A stretch of DNA of 64,000 bases from Sphingobium sp. Ant17 (GTDB lineage: Bacteria; Pseudomonadota; Alphaproteobacteria; Sphingomonadales; Sphingomonadaceae). A program made the translations under genes and the position numbers. The stretch spans positions 1-64,000 of the forward strand of contig NZ_JEMV01000002.1 in NCBI RefSeq assembly GCF_000588875.1. Reading direction: 5' to 3'. Below are positions 9,104 to 20,050 of the stretch, piece by piece. The notes beneath the pieces are model-generated. The model did not search any database. It had not been told where the DNA came from and worked only from the letters and a program-made list of their open reading frames with translations. Every line of letters starts with the position of its first letter. Position 1 is the stretch's first letter.

Positions 9104-10228
9104 CTAAATCGCGCTCAATCCGGCGTCCGCCAACCCCCGCCACAAGTGCAAGGCCTGCACGCTTTCCTTCACGTCATGGACCCGCACCATCTGCGCGCCG
9201 AGTTGCGCCGCACGGAACGCCAAAGCGATGGAACCGCCCAGGCGATCGGCAGCGGGGGCTTCGTTGGACAGCGCGCCGATCAGCCTTTTGCGGCTCCCCG
9301 CAAACAGCAACGGAACGCCCAGCGCCTGAAACGTCGCCAGGCCATTTACCAGCGCAAGATTGTCGGCCAGCGACTTACCAAAGCCGAGCCCTGGATCGAC
9401 CATGATCCGATCGCGCGCGATGCCAGCCTCAAGGCAGGCCGCAATCCGCCCTTCGAGATGATCGAACACGTCCGCCACGACATCGCCATAGCCCGCAGGA
9501 TTGTCATGGGGATCATCGCCGGCCGACGGCGCATGCATCAGGATAACCGGGCACCCTGCCCCGGCCACGACCGCCAGACTGCGCGGATCATGCGCCAGCG
9601 CGCTGACATCATTGACGATCTTCGCGCCCGCCGCCAACGCCGCCTCCATCACCGCCGCCTTGCGCGTGTCCACCGACACCGGCACGCCCGCCGCCGTCAG
9701 CCGCTCGATCACCGGAGCGATGCGGGCGATCTCATCGCCTTCCCACACCTTGTCCGCGCGCGGCCGGGTGGATTCGCCGCCCACATCGATCAACGCGGCA
9801 CCCGACGCCGCCATCGCGAAACCGGCATCGGCCGCCGCCTGCGGATCGCCGACATGCTTGCCGCCGTCGGAAAAACTGTCGGGCGTGACGTTCAGGATCG
9901 CCATCACCTGCGGCGCATCGAAACGGATGGTGCGCTCGCCCAGCATCAGCGGCGCGCGCATCGCGGAGATATTGGCGGCCAACCTCTGCGCCCGCTCCGC
10001 CAGCCTATCGGGCAGGCTGGCGATCATATCGGCAAAGCCAGCCACCGGCACCATCACCCGCGCCACCCGGCCCCGCCCGCCAAAGGCGCTGACTTCATAG
10101 CCCTGGAACCAGATCAGCCCATTACCCATCCGCGCCACCGACCCGTCCGGCAGGCCGATCGGCGACGGCACGAACCATGTCGGCCGCAGGTACAGGCGCG
10201 CTTGGGGGGGGATAGTGGGTAGAGTCAT
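9104..10228 (-). CDS. folP: Dihydropteroate synthase
   Basis: 374-residue DHPS, joining DHPPP and p-aminobenzoate in folate synthesis. Contains MAILNVTPDSFSDGG (pterin-pyrophosphate loop), LIDVGGESTRP and a C-terminal VRVHDVKES segment. The ~100-residue N-terminal extension before the TIM barrel makes it longer than the usual 270-290, but it reads smoothly with no repeat or low complexity. Start ATG at 10228 has GGA six bases upstream. A palindromic repeat occupies the 5' region between it and ccrM. folE and folK, also folate genes, lie elsewhere in this window. Confidence 0.95.
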   Translation of the reverse strand: MTLPTIPPQARLYLRPTWFVPSPIGLPDGSVARMGNGLIWFQGYEVSAFGGRGRVARVMVPVAGFADMIASLPDRLAERAQRLAANISAMRAPLMLGERTIRFDAPQVMAILNVTPDSFSDGGKHVGDPQAAADAGFAMAASGAALIDVGGESTRPRADKVWEGDEIARIAPVIERLTAAGVPVSVDTRKAAVMEAALAAGAKIVNDVSALAHDPRSLAVVAGAGCPVILMHAPSAGDDPHDNPAGYGDVVADVFDHLEGRIAACLEAGIARDRIMVDPGLGFGKSLADNLALVNGLATFQALGVPLLFAGSRKRLIGALSNEAPAADRLGGSIALAFRAAQLGAQMVRVHDVKESVQALHLWRGLADAGLSAI

Positions 10229-10236
10229 CATTTATC

Positions 10237-10333
10237 CCGTTCGCCCTGAGCGAAGTCGAAGGGCTATGCTGAGCGGAGCGAAGCCGCTTCCCTTCGGTCA
10301 GCGGAGGGCTTCGACTTCGCTCAGCCCGAACGG
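10237..10333. repeat. Palindromic intergenic repeat, CCGTTCG family, copy 2
   Basis: 97-bp inverted pair beginning CCGTTCGCCCTGAGCGAAG and ending CTTCGCTCAGCCCGAACGG. It fills nearly all of the gap between ccrM and folP, so it must either be transcribed or hold the folP promoter. Confidence 0.88.
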
Positions 10334-10350
10334 ATTTGCAAGGATCACGC

Positions 10351-12121
<1,771 letters not shown>

Positions 12122-12154
12122 GAGCAGCAACATCTGCTCGAACAGCCCTTCTCT

Positions 12155-12178
12155 GTTCCCCGGCGCAAGCCGGGGAAC
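12155..12178. terminator. Hairpin between convergent arsR-like gene and fabG
   Basis: Stem GTTCCCCGGC / GCCGGGGAAC with GCAA loop; a smaller GAGCAG/CTGCTC hairpin lies at 12122-12139. Neither has a strong T run, but their place between convergent genes suggests transcription termination or a REP-like remnant. Confidence 0.5.
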
Positions 12179-12201
12179 AAGGGTCACCGAGACGCTTTGC
12201 C

Positions 12202-12942
12202 TCAAATCATCGCCATGCCGCCATTCACATGCAGCGTCTGGCCGTTGACATAGCCCGCCTCGCGGCTGGCGAGATACACCACGGCCGCGCCGATATCCGC
12301 GCCATCGCCCAGATCGCCGACCGGGATCTTCTGCAGGATCGCGCCCTTCTGCGCGTCGTTCAGCGCATCGGTCATCGCCGATCGGATGAAGCCCGGCGCG
12401 ACGCAATTGACGGTGATGCCCCGGCTGGCCAGTTCCTGGCCCAGCGACTTGGACATGCCGATGACCCCGGCCTTCGACGCGCAATAGTTGGACTGACCGG
12501 GATTACCGGTGACCCCCACGACCGAGGTGATCGAAATGATGCGCCCAAAGCGCGCCTTCATCATCGGCTTCGCGACCGCGCGGCACAGGCGGAAGGCGGC
12601 TTCCAGATTGACCGAGATCACGGTCGACCATTCCTCATCCTTCATCCGCAGGATCAGATTGTCGCGCGTCACGCCGGCATTGTTGACCAATATGTCGAGC
12701 TTGCCGCCCAGCGCCTCGACCGCCTGCGGTACCAGCGCATCGACCGAAGCCGGGTCCGACAGGTTGCACACCAGCGTCTTGTGATCCCCGCCCAGTTCAG
12801 CCGCGAACGCCTTGAGCTTGTCTTCATTGCTGCCCGACAGCGCCAGCGTCGCGCCCTGCGCGGCCAGCGACCGGGCAATCTCGGACCCGATCCCGCCCGA
12901 AGCGCCCGTCACCAGCGCGGTCATTCCTGTGAGGTCAAACAT
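12202..12942 (-). CDS. fabG: 3-oxoacyl-[ACP] reductase
   Basis: 246-residue short-chain dehydrogenase for the first reduction of the fatty-acid elongation cycle. NADPH loop TGASGGIG at 12-19, NNAGVTRDN at 87-95, and catalytic Ser140, Tyr153, Lys157 (SNYCASKAG) are in place; the C-terminus ends VNGGMAMI, typical of FabG. It follows fabD on the same strand after ~108 bases. acpP and fabF, which often follow fabG, are not in the window: transcription ends facing the ArsR-type gene. Confidence 0.95.
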   Translation of the reverse strand: MFDLTGMTALVTGASGGIGSEIARSLAAQGATLALSGSNEDKLKAFAAELGGDHKTLVCNLSDPASVDALVPQAVEALGGKLDILVNNAGVTRDNLILRMKDEEWSTVISVNLEAAFRLCRAVAKPMMKARFGRIISITSVVGVTGNPGQSNYCASKAGVIGMSKSLGQELASRGITVNCVAPGFIRSAMTDALNDAQKGAILQKIPVGDLGDGADIGAAVVYLASREAGYVNGQTLHVNGGMAMI

Positions 12943-13050
12943 GAAGATGGCCTTTCATACCATTCGCCCTCCTGTCATCGAAGGGCTGTTGTCATCTCGA
13001 AAAGTGGGACGGGTCTTTTGCGGACACCGCCCGGCAAAGAGTGAATCTTG

Positions 13051-13988
13051 TCAGAGCGCGCCCAGGGCCGCCTCGATATCGTCCATCGTCACGATGCTGC
13101 GCACCGTGGCGTCAGGGGCGATGCGCTTGATCATCGGGGTCAGCACCTTGCCGCCCACTTCCACAAACTCGGTAACGCCTGCGTCCCACATCGCCGCAAC
13201 GGACTCGCGCCAGCGCACCCGGCCGGTCACCTGCTCGACCAGCCGCAACTTGATCTCGTCCGGCGCGGCGATCGGCGCGGCCAGCACATTGGCGTAAACC
13301 GGCAGCAGCGGGGCGACCAGCGCAACATCGGCCAAGGCCAGCGCCATGCGTCGGCGGCAGGCTGCATCAATTCGCAATGGAACGGCGCAGACACGGGCAG
13401 CAAGATGCCGCGCTTGATGCCATGCTCCTTCACCATCGCCACGGCGCGGTCGATCGCCGCTTTGTGGCCCGAAATCACGACCTGGCTTGGGTCATTGTCG
13501 TTGGCGACGGCGCAGACCTCGCCCTGCGCTGCCGCATCGGCCAAGGCCTGCGCCTTTTCGATGTCGGCGCCCAACAGCGCCGCCATGGCCCCTTCGCCCA
13601 CCGGCACCGCCGCCTGCATCGCCTGCCCGCGCAGGCGCAAAAGCCGCGCGGTGGTGCCAGCGTCCAGCGCTTCGGCCGCGCACAGCGCGCTATATTCGCC
13701 CAGGCTGTGGCCCGCAACGAAATCGCCCTTCTGCGCGATCGAAAAGCCGCCCTCGCGCTGCATCACCCGCAGCGTGGCGATGGCATTGGCCATGATCGCC
13801 GGCTGCGCATTTTCGGTCAGGGTCAGTTGATCCTCCGGCCCCTGCGTCATCAGGCGGAAGAGATTGAAGGACAGCGCGTCGTCCACCTCCTGAAACAGTT
13901 CGCGCGCGACCGGACTGGCGTCGGCCAGTGCCTTGCCCATGCCGACCGACTGGCTGCCCTGACCCGGAAATACAAATGCGCGCATCAT
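13051..13988 (-). pseudogene. fabD: Malonyl-CoA:ACP transacylase (frameshifted; probable assembly indel)
   Basis: FabD loads malonyl onto ACP for fatty-acid synthesis and is normally essential. N-terminal AFVFPGQGSQSVGMGK, nucleophile Ser95 in GHSLGEYSA, and the later active-site VSAPFHCELMQPAADA and EVGGKVLTPMIKRI are all conserved. The frame breaks near 13349: GACGCATGG should read GAC GCN ATG G, giving PAADAMALALADV, so one base appears missing. With it restored the protein is about 312 residues, normal for FabD. Alternative start three bases downstream (13985). First gene of fabD-fabG. Confidence 0.92.
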
Positions 13989-14161
13989 CCATCCTCTACC
14001 AATCGGCGAAAAAAAGTGCCGATATTCAATGCCGTTACACTTTGAGACATAAATGCCATTGAGACGTACATGACCCTGCGGCAGTCAGGGCGCGCACGCT
14101 TTCCCGCCAGATGCTCTGGCGCGTGGCGGCCCCTTTAACGATGACGGAGTGCAAGGAAAAG

Positions 14162-15637
14162 GTGCGATATCGCTTTGCAGGGATATGCGGGACGGCGCTC
14201 AGCCTGTCGGCATGCGCCGTCGGCCCGGACTATCGGCCACCGCAAGCCACCTCGCTGGGGGTGCCCGCCACCTATTATCAGGGTGCCGACCTTCAGGGCG
14301 TAGCGCCGACCGTCGGCGATTCCGAACTGGCCCAATGGTGGACCCGCCTCAATGATCCGACGCTATCGGCGCTGATCGATACGGCCGTCGCCAACAATCT
14401 GGACATCGTCCAGGCACAAGCCCGGCTGCGCCAAGCGCGCGAGAGCCTGGCGCAAACCAACGCCGCCTTCCTGCCGCAGCTCAATGCTTCGGGCAATGGC
14501 GGCAAAAATTACCGCAGCCAGGCAGGCGGCACCCGCGTCGATGACAGCGGCAACGTGATCAGCACGGGCGCAAGCAACTGGTCGAGCAGCTATTCCGCCA
14601 ACACATCGGCCAGTTGGCAGATCGACCTGTTCGGCGAACTGTCCCGATCGGCCGAGGCCGCGCGGGCGGAACTGTCAGCGTCCGGCTACGACCTGGCGAC
14701 GGTGCGGATGACGATCATTTCCGAGCTCGTCACCAACTATGTCCAGGCGCGGCTCGCGCAGGAACAATTGCGCATCGCCCGCGAAACGCAGCAGGTGCAG
14801 CAGGATAATTTCGACATAGCGGGCTGGCGCTTGCAGGCGGGCCTTGTCTCTTCGCTCGACGAGCAACAGGCTCGCGCGCAATTGGCGCAAACCCGCGCGT
14901 CCATTCCCCAGCAGGAGGCGAACCTGCGCGGCAGCCTCAACCGCATCGCGGTGCTGACGGGACAAGCGCCAGGTGAGACGACCCGCGCGCTGGAGACGCC
15001 TGCTCCCATCCCCACCGCCACACCGCAGATCGCCATCGGCATCCCGGCCGATACGCTGCGCCAGCGGCCCGACATTCGCAGCGCCGAACGGTCGCTGGCC
15101 GCCGCGACCGCGCGGATCGGCGTGGCGGAGGCGCAACTCTATCCCTCGCTTGGGATCAGCGGCAATCTCGGCACCACGTCCAACGCGTTCAGCGACCTGT
15201 TCAGCCTGATCACCGGCGGTGTCTTCGCCAACGTGTCGCAAGTCATCTTCGATGGCGGCCGCCTCGCCTCGCAGGTCCGATCGCAACGGGCCGCGACCGA
15301 CGCCGCTTTCGCCGCCTACAAGCAGAGCGTGCTGACTGCGCTGGAGGATGTCGAGAATGCGATGGCCTCGCTCGCCAGCGCGCGGACGCGGCAGGCCGAA
15401 TTCACCATCGCCTATGATGCGTCGAACAACGCCGCCCTGCTGGCGCGCAGCCAGTATCAGGCCGGCATCATCGACTTTCAGATTCTGTCGAATACCGAAA
15501 CCACCCTTTTGAACGCCCGCAACAGCCTCGCTACCGCCCGTTCGGACGAAATTCTCGCCATCGCCCGGCTCTATGATGCGCTGGGCGGCGGTTGGCAGAG
15601 CATGGACAACCGCCCCATCGATGAGCAAAAATCATGA
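14162..15637 (+). CDS. Outer-membrane efflux lipoprotein (NodT/OprM type)
   Basis: About 491 residues, outer-membrane channel of a tripartite efflux pump. The N-terminus MRYRFAGICGTALSLSAC is a lipoprotein signal with LSAC lipobox followed by AVGPDYRPP, diagnostic of the NodT family, then two coiled-coil OEP repeats (e.g. QARLRQARESLAQ, LYPSLGISGNLG). I prefer GTG at 14162 with AAGGA just upstream because it gives a clean lipoprotein signal; ATG at 14141 is the alternative and adds an acidic leader. It overlaps the adaptor gene by 4 bases, so pump components are co-translated. Confidence 0.9.
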   Translation: MRYRFAGICGTALSLSACAVGPDYRPPQATSLGVPATYYQGADLQGVAPTVGDSELAQWWTRLNDPTLSALIDTAVANNLDIVQAQARLRQARESLAQTNAAFLPQLNASGNGGKNYRSQAGGTRVDDSGNVISTGASNWSSSYSANTSASWQIDLFGELSRSAEAARAELSASGYDLATVRMTIISELVTNYVQARLAQEQLRIARETQQVQQDNFDIAGWRLQAGLVSSLDEQQARAQLAQTRASIPQQEANLRGSLNRIAVLTGQAPGETTRALETPAPIPTATPQIAIGIPADTLRQRPDIRSAERSLAAATARIGVAEAQLYPSLGISGNLGTTSNAFSDLFSLITGGVFANVSQVIFDGGRLASQVRSQRAATDAAFAAYKQSVLTALEDVENAMASLASARTRQAEFTIAYDASNNAALLARSQYQAGIIDFQILSNTETTLLNARNSLATARSDEILAIARLYDALGGGWQSMDNRPIDEQKS

Positions 15638-17136
15638 GCAATGACGTGACCACCGATCCGGCCCTCGACGAATTTCTGGGCGCCAAGCCCGCCAAGCCGT
15701 GGCGCAAATGGGCGATCCGGGGCGGCATCGGCGTCGCGCTGCTGATCGTCATATTGCTCGTGTCGCAATGTTTTTCCGGCGACGACAAACCCAATTACGC
15801 GACCCGCGAAGTGCGCAAGGGCGACCTAACCGTGGCGGTCTCCGCGACCGGCAACCTCAAGCCCGTCAATCAGGTCGATGTGGGCTCCGAACAATCGGGC
15901 AAGATCACCGCCGTCTATGTCGACGTCAATGACCGCGTCACGCGCGGCCAGCGGCTAGCCGAACTCGACACCCGTCGTCTGGTCGATTCCGTGAACCAGA
16001 ACCGCTCGCAAGTCTCGGCCTCCCAGGCCAGCGTCGCGCAGGCACAGGCCCAGGTCGCGCTCGCCAAGGCAACGCTCGACCGCCAGCTCAACGTCTATCA
16101 ATTGTCGGGCGGCAAGGTGCCCGCCAAAACGGAAATCGACACGGCCCGCGCCAATTATGAGGGCGCAGTAGCCAGCCTGCGATCGGCCCAGGCGCAGGTC
16201 GATGTGTCCCGCGCCCAGCTCTCGTCCGCCCAAACCAATCTGTCGATCGCGCAGATCGTCTCGCCGGTAACAGGCGTCGTCCTTTCACGCGATATCGAAC
16301 CGGGCCAGACCGTCGCGGCCTCGTTCAATGCGCCGGTGCTGTTCACCATCGCCGAAGACCTGACCCAGATGGAGGTCGAGGTGTCGGTCGATGAAGCCGA
16401 TGTCGGCCAGGTCAAGGATGGCCAGAGCGCGACCTTCGCGGTTGATGCTTTCCCCGGCCGCACTTTCCCCGCGACCGTGTCCCGCGTGAATGTCGGTTCG
16501 AACGCCAGCAGCACCTCTTCATCCTCTACCACCACGACCAGCACGACCGGCACCGTGGTCGCCTACACCGCCGTTCTTACGGTGAATAACGAAGATGAAA
16601 CGCTGCGCCCCGGCATGACCGCGACCGCCGATATCGTGACGCAGGAATTGCGCGATGTGCTGCTCATCCCCAACAGCGCCCTGCGCTTCAAGCCCAGCGC
16701 CGGCGCGAAGGGCGGCGGCATCACCAGCGTCCTGCCCGGTCCCGGCCGGATGCGGCGCGGCGGCAATGCGCGCCAGGTCAATTTCGGCGCAGGCAGCAGC
16801 CAGACCGTCTATGTGCTGGGCGAAGACGGCAATCCCAAGGCGGTGCAAGTCACCATCGGCGCGAGCGACGGATCGCGCACGGCCATCACCGGCGGCGAGA
16901 TCAAGGAAGGGATGCGCCTCATCACCGGTCAATTGGCTGCGGGCCAGGAAGCCCCGGCCGAAGACCAGCGCCCCGCTGCGACCGACGCCAAGGCCCCCGA
17001 TCGCCAACGCAATCCAGCAACGGACGGCAGGCCCGCCAGCGTCGGCTCGCTCGGCAATTCAGGCGACAAGGCCCCCGAAACCGCCCCGGTCGCCTCCACC
17101 GAAACGCGCGGCACTGGCCGACCGAGCGGGACGTAA
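15634..17136 (+). CDS. MacA-like periplasmic adaptor subunit
   Basis: 500-residue membrane-fusion protein linking the inner-membrane ABC transporter to the outer-membrane channel. One transmembrane helix (~28-45), biotinyl-lipoyl hairpin halves (~80-110 and ~205-240), long coiled coil (~115-200), beta-barrel domain and C-terminal membrane-proximal domain. Between barrel strands there is a Ser/Thr run (about 291-306), and the last 65 residues are Pro/Ala-rich and disordered, both unusual additions. In the operon with the channel upstream (4-base overlap) and the ATPase 5 bases downstream. Confidence 0.9.
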   Translation: MSNDVTTDPALDEFLGAKPAKPWRKWAIRGGIGVALLIVILLVSQCFSGDDKPNYATREVRKGDLTVAVSATGNLKPVNQVDVGSEQSGKITAVYVDVNDRVTRGQRLAELDTRRLVDSVNQNRSQVSASQASVAQAQAQVALAKATLDRQLNVYQLSGGKVPAKTEIDTARANYEGAVASLRSAQAQVDVSRAQLSSAQTNLSIAQIVSPVTGVVLSRDIEPGQTVAASFNAPVLFTIAEDLTQMEVEVSVDEADVGQVKDGQSATFAVDAFPGRTFPATVSRVNVGSNASSTSSSSTTTTSTTGTVVAYTAVLTVNNEDETLRPGMTATADIVTQELRDVLLIPNSALRFKPSAGAKGGGITSVLPGPGRMRRGGNARQVNFGAGSSQTVYVLGEDGNPKAVQVTIGASDGSRTAITGGEIKEGMRLITGQLAAGQEAPAEDQRPAATDAKAPDRQRNPATDGRPASVGSLGNSGDKAPETAPVASTETRGTGRPSGT

Positions 17137-17141
17137 AGCGC

Positions 17142-17843
17142 ATGGCGATCGAACCGATCATCTCGCTGCGCGGGGTCACCAAAGTCTATGGCGAAGGCCC
17201 GACCGCCTTTCAGGCCTTGAAGGGCATCGACCTCGACATCGAACAGGGGGATTTCGTCGCGGTGATGGGGCCGTCCGGCTCCGGCAAATCGACGACGATG
17301 AACATCCTGGGCTGCCTCGACGTGCCATCGGCGGGCACTTTCCTGTTCAAGGGGCACCATGTCGAAACGCTCGACCGCGACCAGCGCGCCTTGCTGCGCC
17401 GCCGCTATCTTGGTTTCGTGTTCCAGGGCTTCAACCTCCTGTCCCGCACCACTGCGCTCGAAAATGTGGAACTGCCGCTCATCTATCGCGGCGAGGACAA
17501 GAAGACGCGCTATGATCTTGGCATGGCCGCGCTCGACAAGGTCGGCCTCAAGGAATGGTGGGACCATACCCCCGCCGAACTGTCGGGCGGCCAGCAACAA
17601 CGCGTCGCCATCGCCCGCGCCATCGTCACCAGCCCCGACGTGCTGCTGGCCGACGAGCCGACCGGCAATCTCGATTCGGAACGATCGGTGGAAATCATGG
17701 AATTGCTGACCGATCTCAATCAGAACAGCGGCATCACCGTGCTGATGGTCACCCACGAACCCGACATGGCCGCCTTCGCGCGAACCATCGTCCATTTCAA
17801 GGACGGCCTGGTCGAACGCATCGACAATGAGGTGACGGCGTGA
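17142..17843 (+). CDS. MacB-type ABC transporter ATP-binding protein
   Basis: 233-residue ATPase of the LolD/MacB class. Walker [10 protein letters not shown] at 43-51, Q-loop FVFQGFNLL, signature [14 protein letters not shown], Walker [13 protein letters not shown] and switch His in VTHEPD are all intact. Energises a FtsX-like permease, acting by mechanotransmission rather than direct transport. In most enterobacteria MacB is a single fused chain; here ATPase and permease are separate, as is common in alphaproteobacteria. Stop codon TGA overlaps a GTG (17840) of the next reading frame. Confidence 0.94.
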   Translation: MAIEPIISLRGVTKVYGEGPTAFQALKGIDLDIEQGDFVAVMGPSGSGKSTTMNILGCLDVPSAGTFLFKGHHVETLDRDQRALLRRRYLGFVFQGFNLLSRTTALENVELPLIYRGEDKKTRYDLGMAALDKVGLKEWWDHTPAELSGGQQQRVAIARAIVTSPDVLLADEPTGNLDSERSVEIMELLTDLNQNSGITVLMVTHEPDMAAFARTIVHFKDGLVERIDNEVTA

Positions 17844-17858
17844 GCATCAACGCAACTT

Positions 17859-17982
17859 CCGTTCGCCCTGAGCGAAGTCGAAGGGGTCGTCTGAGCGGAG
17901 CGAAGTCGAAGGGGTCGTCTGAGCGGAGCGAAGACACCTCGCTGCGCTCGGTCGAGGGCTTCGACAGGCTCAGCCCGAACGG
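17859..17982. repeat. Palindromic repeat, CCGTTCG family, copy 3, with internal 28-bp duplication
   Basis: Inverted pair CCGTTCGCCCTGAGCGAAG ... CAGGCTCAGCCCGAACGG with a perfect 28-bp tandem duplication inside (17873-17900 and 17901-17928). It lies between the ATPase and permease genes of the efflux operon and happens to be open in the permease frame. Confidence 0.88.
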
Positions 17983-18001
17983 GTTTTGGATTTTATCTGC
18001 C

Positions 18002-19207
18002 ATGTTAGGCACCACCATCACCCTCGCCTTCCGCGCGATCAATCGCCACAAGCTGCGCAGCTTCCTCACCACGCTCGGCATCATCATCGGCGTCGCCGCG
18101 GTCGTCACCATGGTCACGCTCGGCAATGGCGCGACCGCCGCCGTGCGTGAGCAGATCAGCTCGCTCGGGGCCAATGTCCTGCAATTGCGGCCGGGCCAGG
18201 GCTTTGGTCGCGGCGGCGGCGGCCCGCGCCCGCCCGACTTCAAGCCCGCCGACCTCACCGCCATTCAGAATCAGTTGACCGGCGTGCGCGCCGTCGCGCC
18301 GCTGGTGCAATCGAGCGGCACCGCCATCTATGAAGGCAATAACTGGTCCACCACCGTCTATGGTACGACATCGGCCTATTCCGAGGTGCAGCAATGGACC
18401 ACCGACGTCGGCCGCCTGTTCCTGCCCGAAGAGGAAGAGGCCGGGCGTCCGGTCTGCATCATCGGCAATACCGTGCGCACCAACCTGTTCCAGGGCGCGG
18501 ACCCGGTGGGCAAGCGGATGCGGATCAAGGGCGTTTCCTGTCAGGTGATCGGCGCGCTCAAGACGCGCGGCCAGGGCGGCTTTGGCGATCAGGACGATGT
18601 CGTCGTCATGCCGATCAAATTCGTCCAGCGCCGCTTCACCGGCGATCGCGACATCAGCCAGATCATGGTCGCGGTGGACGACGCCTATGACACCAGCACC
18701 GTGCAGACGAGCCTGGAAGAACTGATGCGCGAACGGCGCAAGATCAAAGCCGGGTCCGAAGACAATTTCAACGTCTTCGACACCAAGCAGATCAGCGACA
18801 CGCTGACCGGCACCACCACCATCCTGACCCAGATCGTCGGCGCGGTGGCCGCCATCTCGCTGCTGGTCGGCGGCATCGGCATCATGAACATCATGCTGGT
18901 GTCGGTGACCGAACGCACCCGCGAAATCGGCATCCGCCTCGCCATCGGTGCGGTCGCACGCGAAGTGCTGATGCAATTCCTGGTCGAGGCGATCGTGCTG
19001 TCCTGCCTTGGCGGCCTGATCGGGCTGTTGCTGGCGCTGGCCGCAACCGCCGCCATCGCCCCGCTGATGCAGGTGCCCTTCCTCTTCGACATCAAGGTCA
19101 ACCTGATCGCCTTTGTCTTCTCGGCCGCGATCGGCGTCGTGTTCGGCTATTTCCCGGCCCGGCGCGCAGCAGCCCTCAACCCCATCGACGCCCTCCGGCA
19201 CGAATAG
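18002..19207 (+). CDS. MacB/FtsX-type ABC transporter permease
   Basis: 401-residue permease: first transmembrane helix RSFLTTLGIIIGVAAVVTMVTLG, a ~220-residue periplasmic MacB core (PcD) domain, and three C-terminal helices with the NIMLVSVTERTREIGIRLAIGA coupling helix. I start at the ATG at 18002 (MLGTTITLAFRAINRHKLRS), where family similarity begins. Reading instead from GTG at 17840 adds 54 residues encoded by the palindromic repeat (PERSRRGRLSG...), an artefact-like leader, though the original coupled start may have been there before the repeat arrived. Completes a channel-adaptor-ATPase-permease operon that probably exports amphiphiles, macrolides or peptides. Confidence 0.88.
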   Translation: MLGTTITLAFRAINRHKLRSFLTTLGIIIGVAAVVTMVTLGNGATAAVREQISSLGANVLQLRPGQGFGRGGGGPRPPDFKPADLTAIQNQLTGVRAVAPLVQSSGTAIYEGNNWSTTVYGTTSAYSEVQQWTTDVGRLFLPEEEEAGRPVCIIGNTVRTNLFQGADPVGKRMRIKGVSCQVIGALKTRGQGGFGDQDDVVVMPIKFVQRRFTGDRDISQIMVAVDDAYDTSTVQTSLEELMRERRKIKAGSEDNFNVFDTKQISDTLTGTTTILTQIVGAVAAISLLVGGIGIMNIMLVSVTERTREIGIRLAIGAVAREVLMQFLVEAIVLSCLGGLIGLLLALAATAAIAPLMQVPFLFDIKVNLIAFVFSAAIGVVFGYFPARRAAALNPIDALRHE

Positions 19208-19220
19208 GAAATCCGATCAT

Positions 19221-19239
19221 CCTCCCCCAGCGGGGGAGG
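19221..19239. repeat. Short G/C hairpin downstream of the efflux operon
   Basis: CCTCCCCC AGC GGGGGAGG, followed by TGGCTG GCG CAGCCA. Possible terminator or part of a dispersed intergenic repeat; the rest of the 249-base gap up to the RcnB-like gene shows nothing else I can name. Confidence 0.5.
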
Positions 19240-19456
19240 TGGCTGGCGCAGCCAGACGGAGGGGTGTCCGGCTATCCATCTAGCACTCAAACCCCTGAAA
19301 TCCTGCCCTTCCTGAACGGCCATTCAGCCCAAACACCCCCTTGATACAATTTCCGACACTCTTTGCCCCTTCTCGGCACACCCGCGCGACAAGCGGGGCC
19401 TATCTCTGTCTTCGACGCCGCAGAGGCGCCCGAAACACAGGCAAAGGAGCAAGCAC

Positions 19457-19903
19457 ATGTTCAAGAAGATCATCATGGCCCTGGCCACCACCACCCTGGT
19501 CGCCAGCCCCCTCATCAGCGCGCAGGCCCAGGCACAAAGCTACGGCGCGCAGCACCGCCAGGAACAGACCCGCACGGTCGTGAAGCAAAAGCCCAACGGC
19601 CGCACAGTGGTTAAGCAGAAGACCGTCGTGAACAAGCCCGGGGTGCGCAACAATGGCAATGTCGTCTATCGCGGCAACGCCTATCGCCCGAACCGCAACG
19701 CGGTGGCCAATCATCGCTGGGCCAAGGGTCAGCGCTTCGACCGTCGCCAGGCGACCAACTATCGGGTGATCAACAACTATAGCGGCTATCGCCTGAACGC
19801 CCCGCCGCGTGGCTATCAGTGGGTCCAGTCCGGCAACGACGCGGTGCTGATCGCCCTCACCAGCGGCATCATCAGCGCAGTCATCGGCGGCGCGATCCGC
19901 TAA
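19457..19903 (+). CDS. RcnB family periplasmic protein
   Basis: 148 residues: signal peptide MFKKIIMALATTTLVASPLISAQAQA, a basic Asn/Arg/Val-rich middle, and a C-terminal RcnB domain (NYSGYRLNAPPRGYQWVQSGNDAVLIALTSGIISAVIGGAIR). E. coli RcnB is a periplasmic nickel/cobalt homeostasis protein, but in sphingomonads this family is expanded and the role is unknown; no RcnA efflux gene is adjacent. AAAGGAG ribosome site eight or nine bases before the ATG. Monocistronic, followed by a hairpin. Confidence 0.87.
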   Translation: MFKKIIMALATTTLVASPLISAQAQAQSYGAQHRQEQTRTVVKQKPNGRTVVKQKTVVNKPGVRNNGNVVYRGNAYRPNRNAVANHRWAKGQRFDRRQATNYRVINNYSGYRLNAPPRGYQWVQSGNDAVLIALTSGIISAVIGGAIR

Positions 19904-19937
19904 CCCAGATGCCGCCCACCAGCCGGAGGGTCGCACG

Positions 19938-19970
19938 GATGCCCTAGGGATTCTCTCCCCCTGGGGCATC
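19938..19970 (+). terminator. Probable terminator of RcnB-like gene
   Basis: Stem GATGCCC / GGGCATC with a ~19-nt loop containing CCTAGG, followed by TTCGTGT. Moderate quality. Confidence 0.5.
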
Positions 19971-20050
19971 TTCGTGTCTGATCCAGGTTAAACACCGCAT
20001 ATTAAGGGATTTTCCCTTATAACAGGCGCAGGGCCGAACCGGGAACGTCC

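Noticed and set aside
17873..17928. Two 28-bp units as a CRISPR-like array
   Set aside because: They are directly adjacent without spacers and belong to a palindromic repeat.
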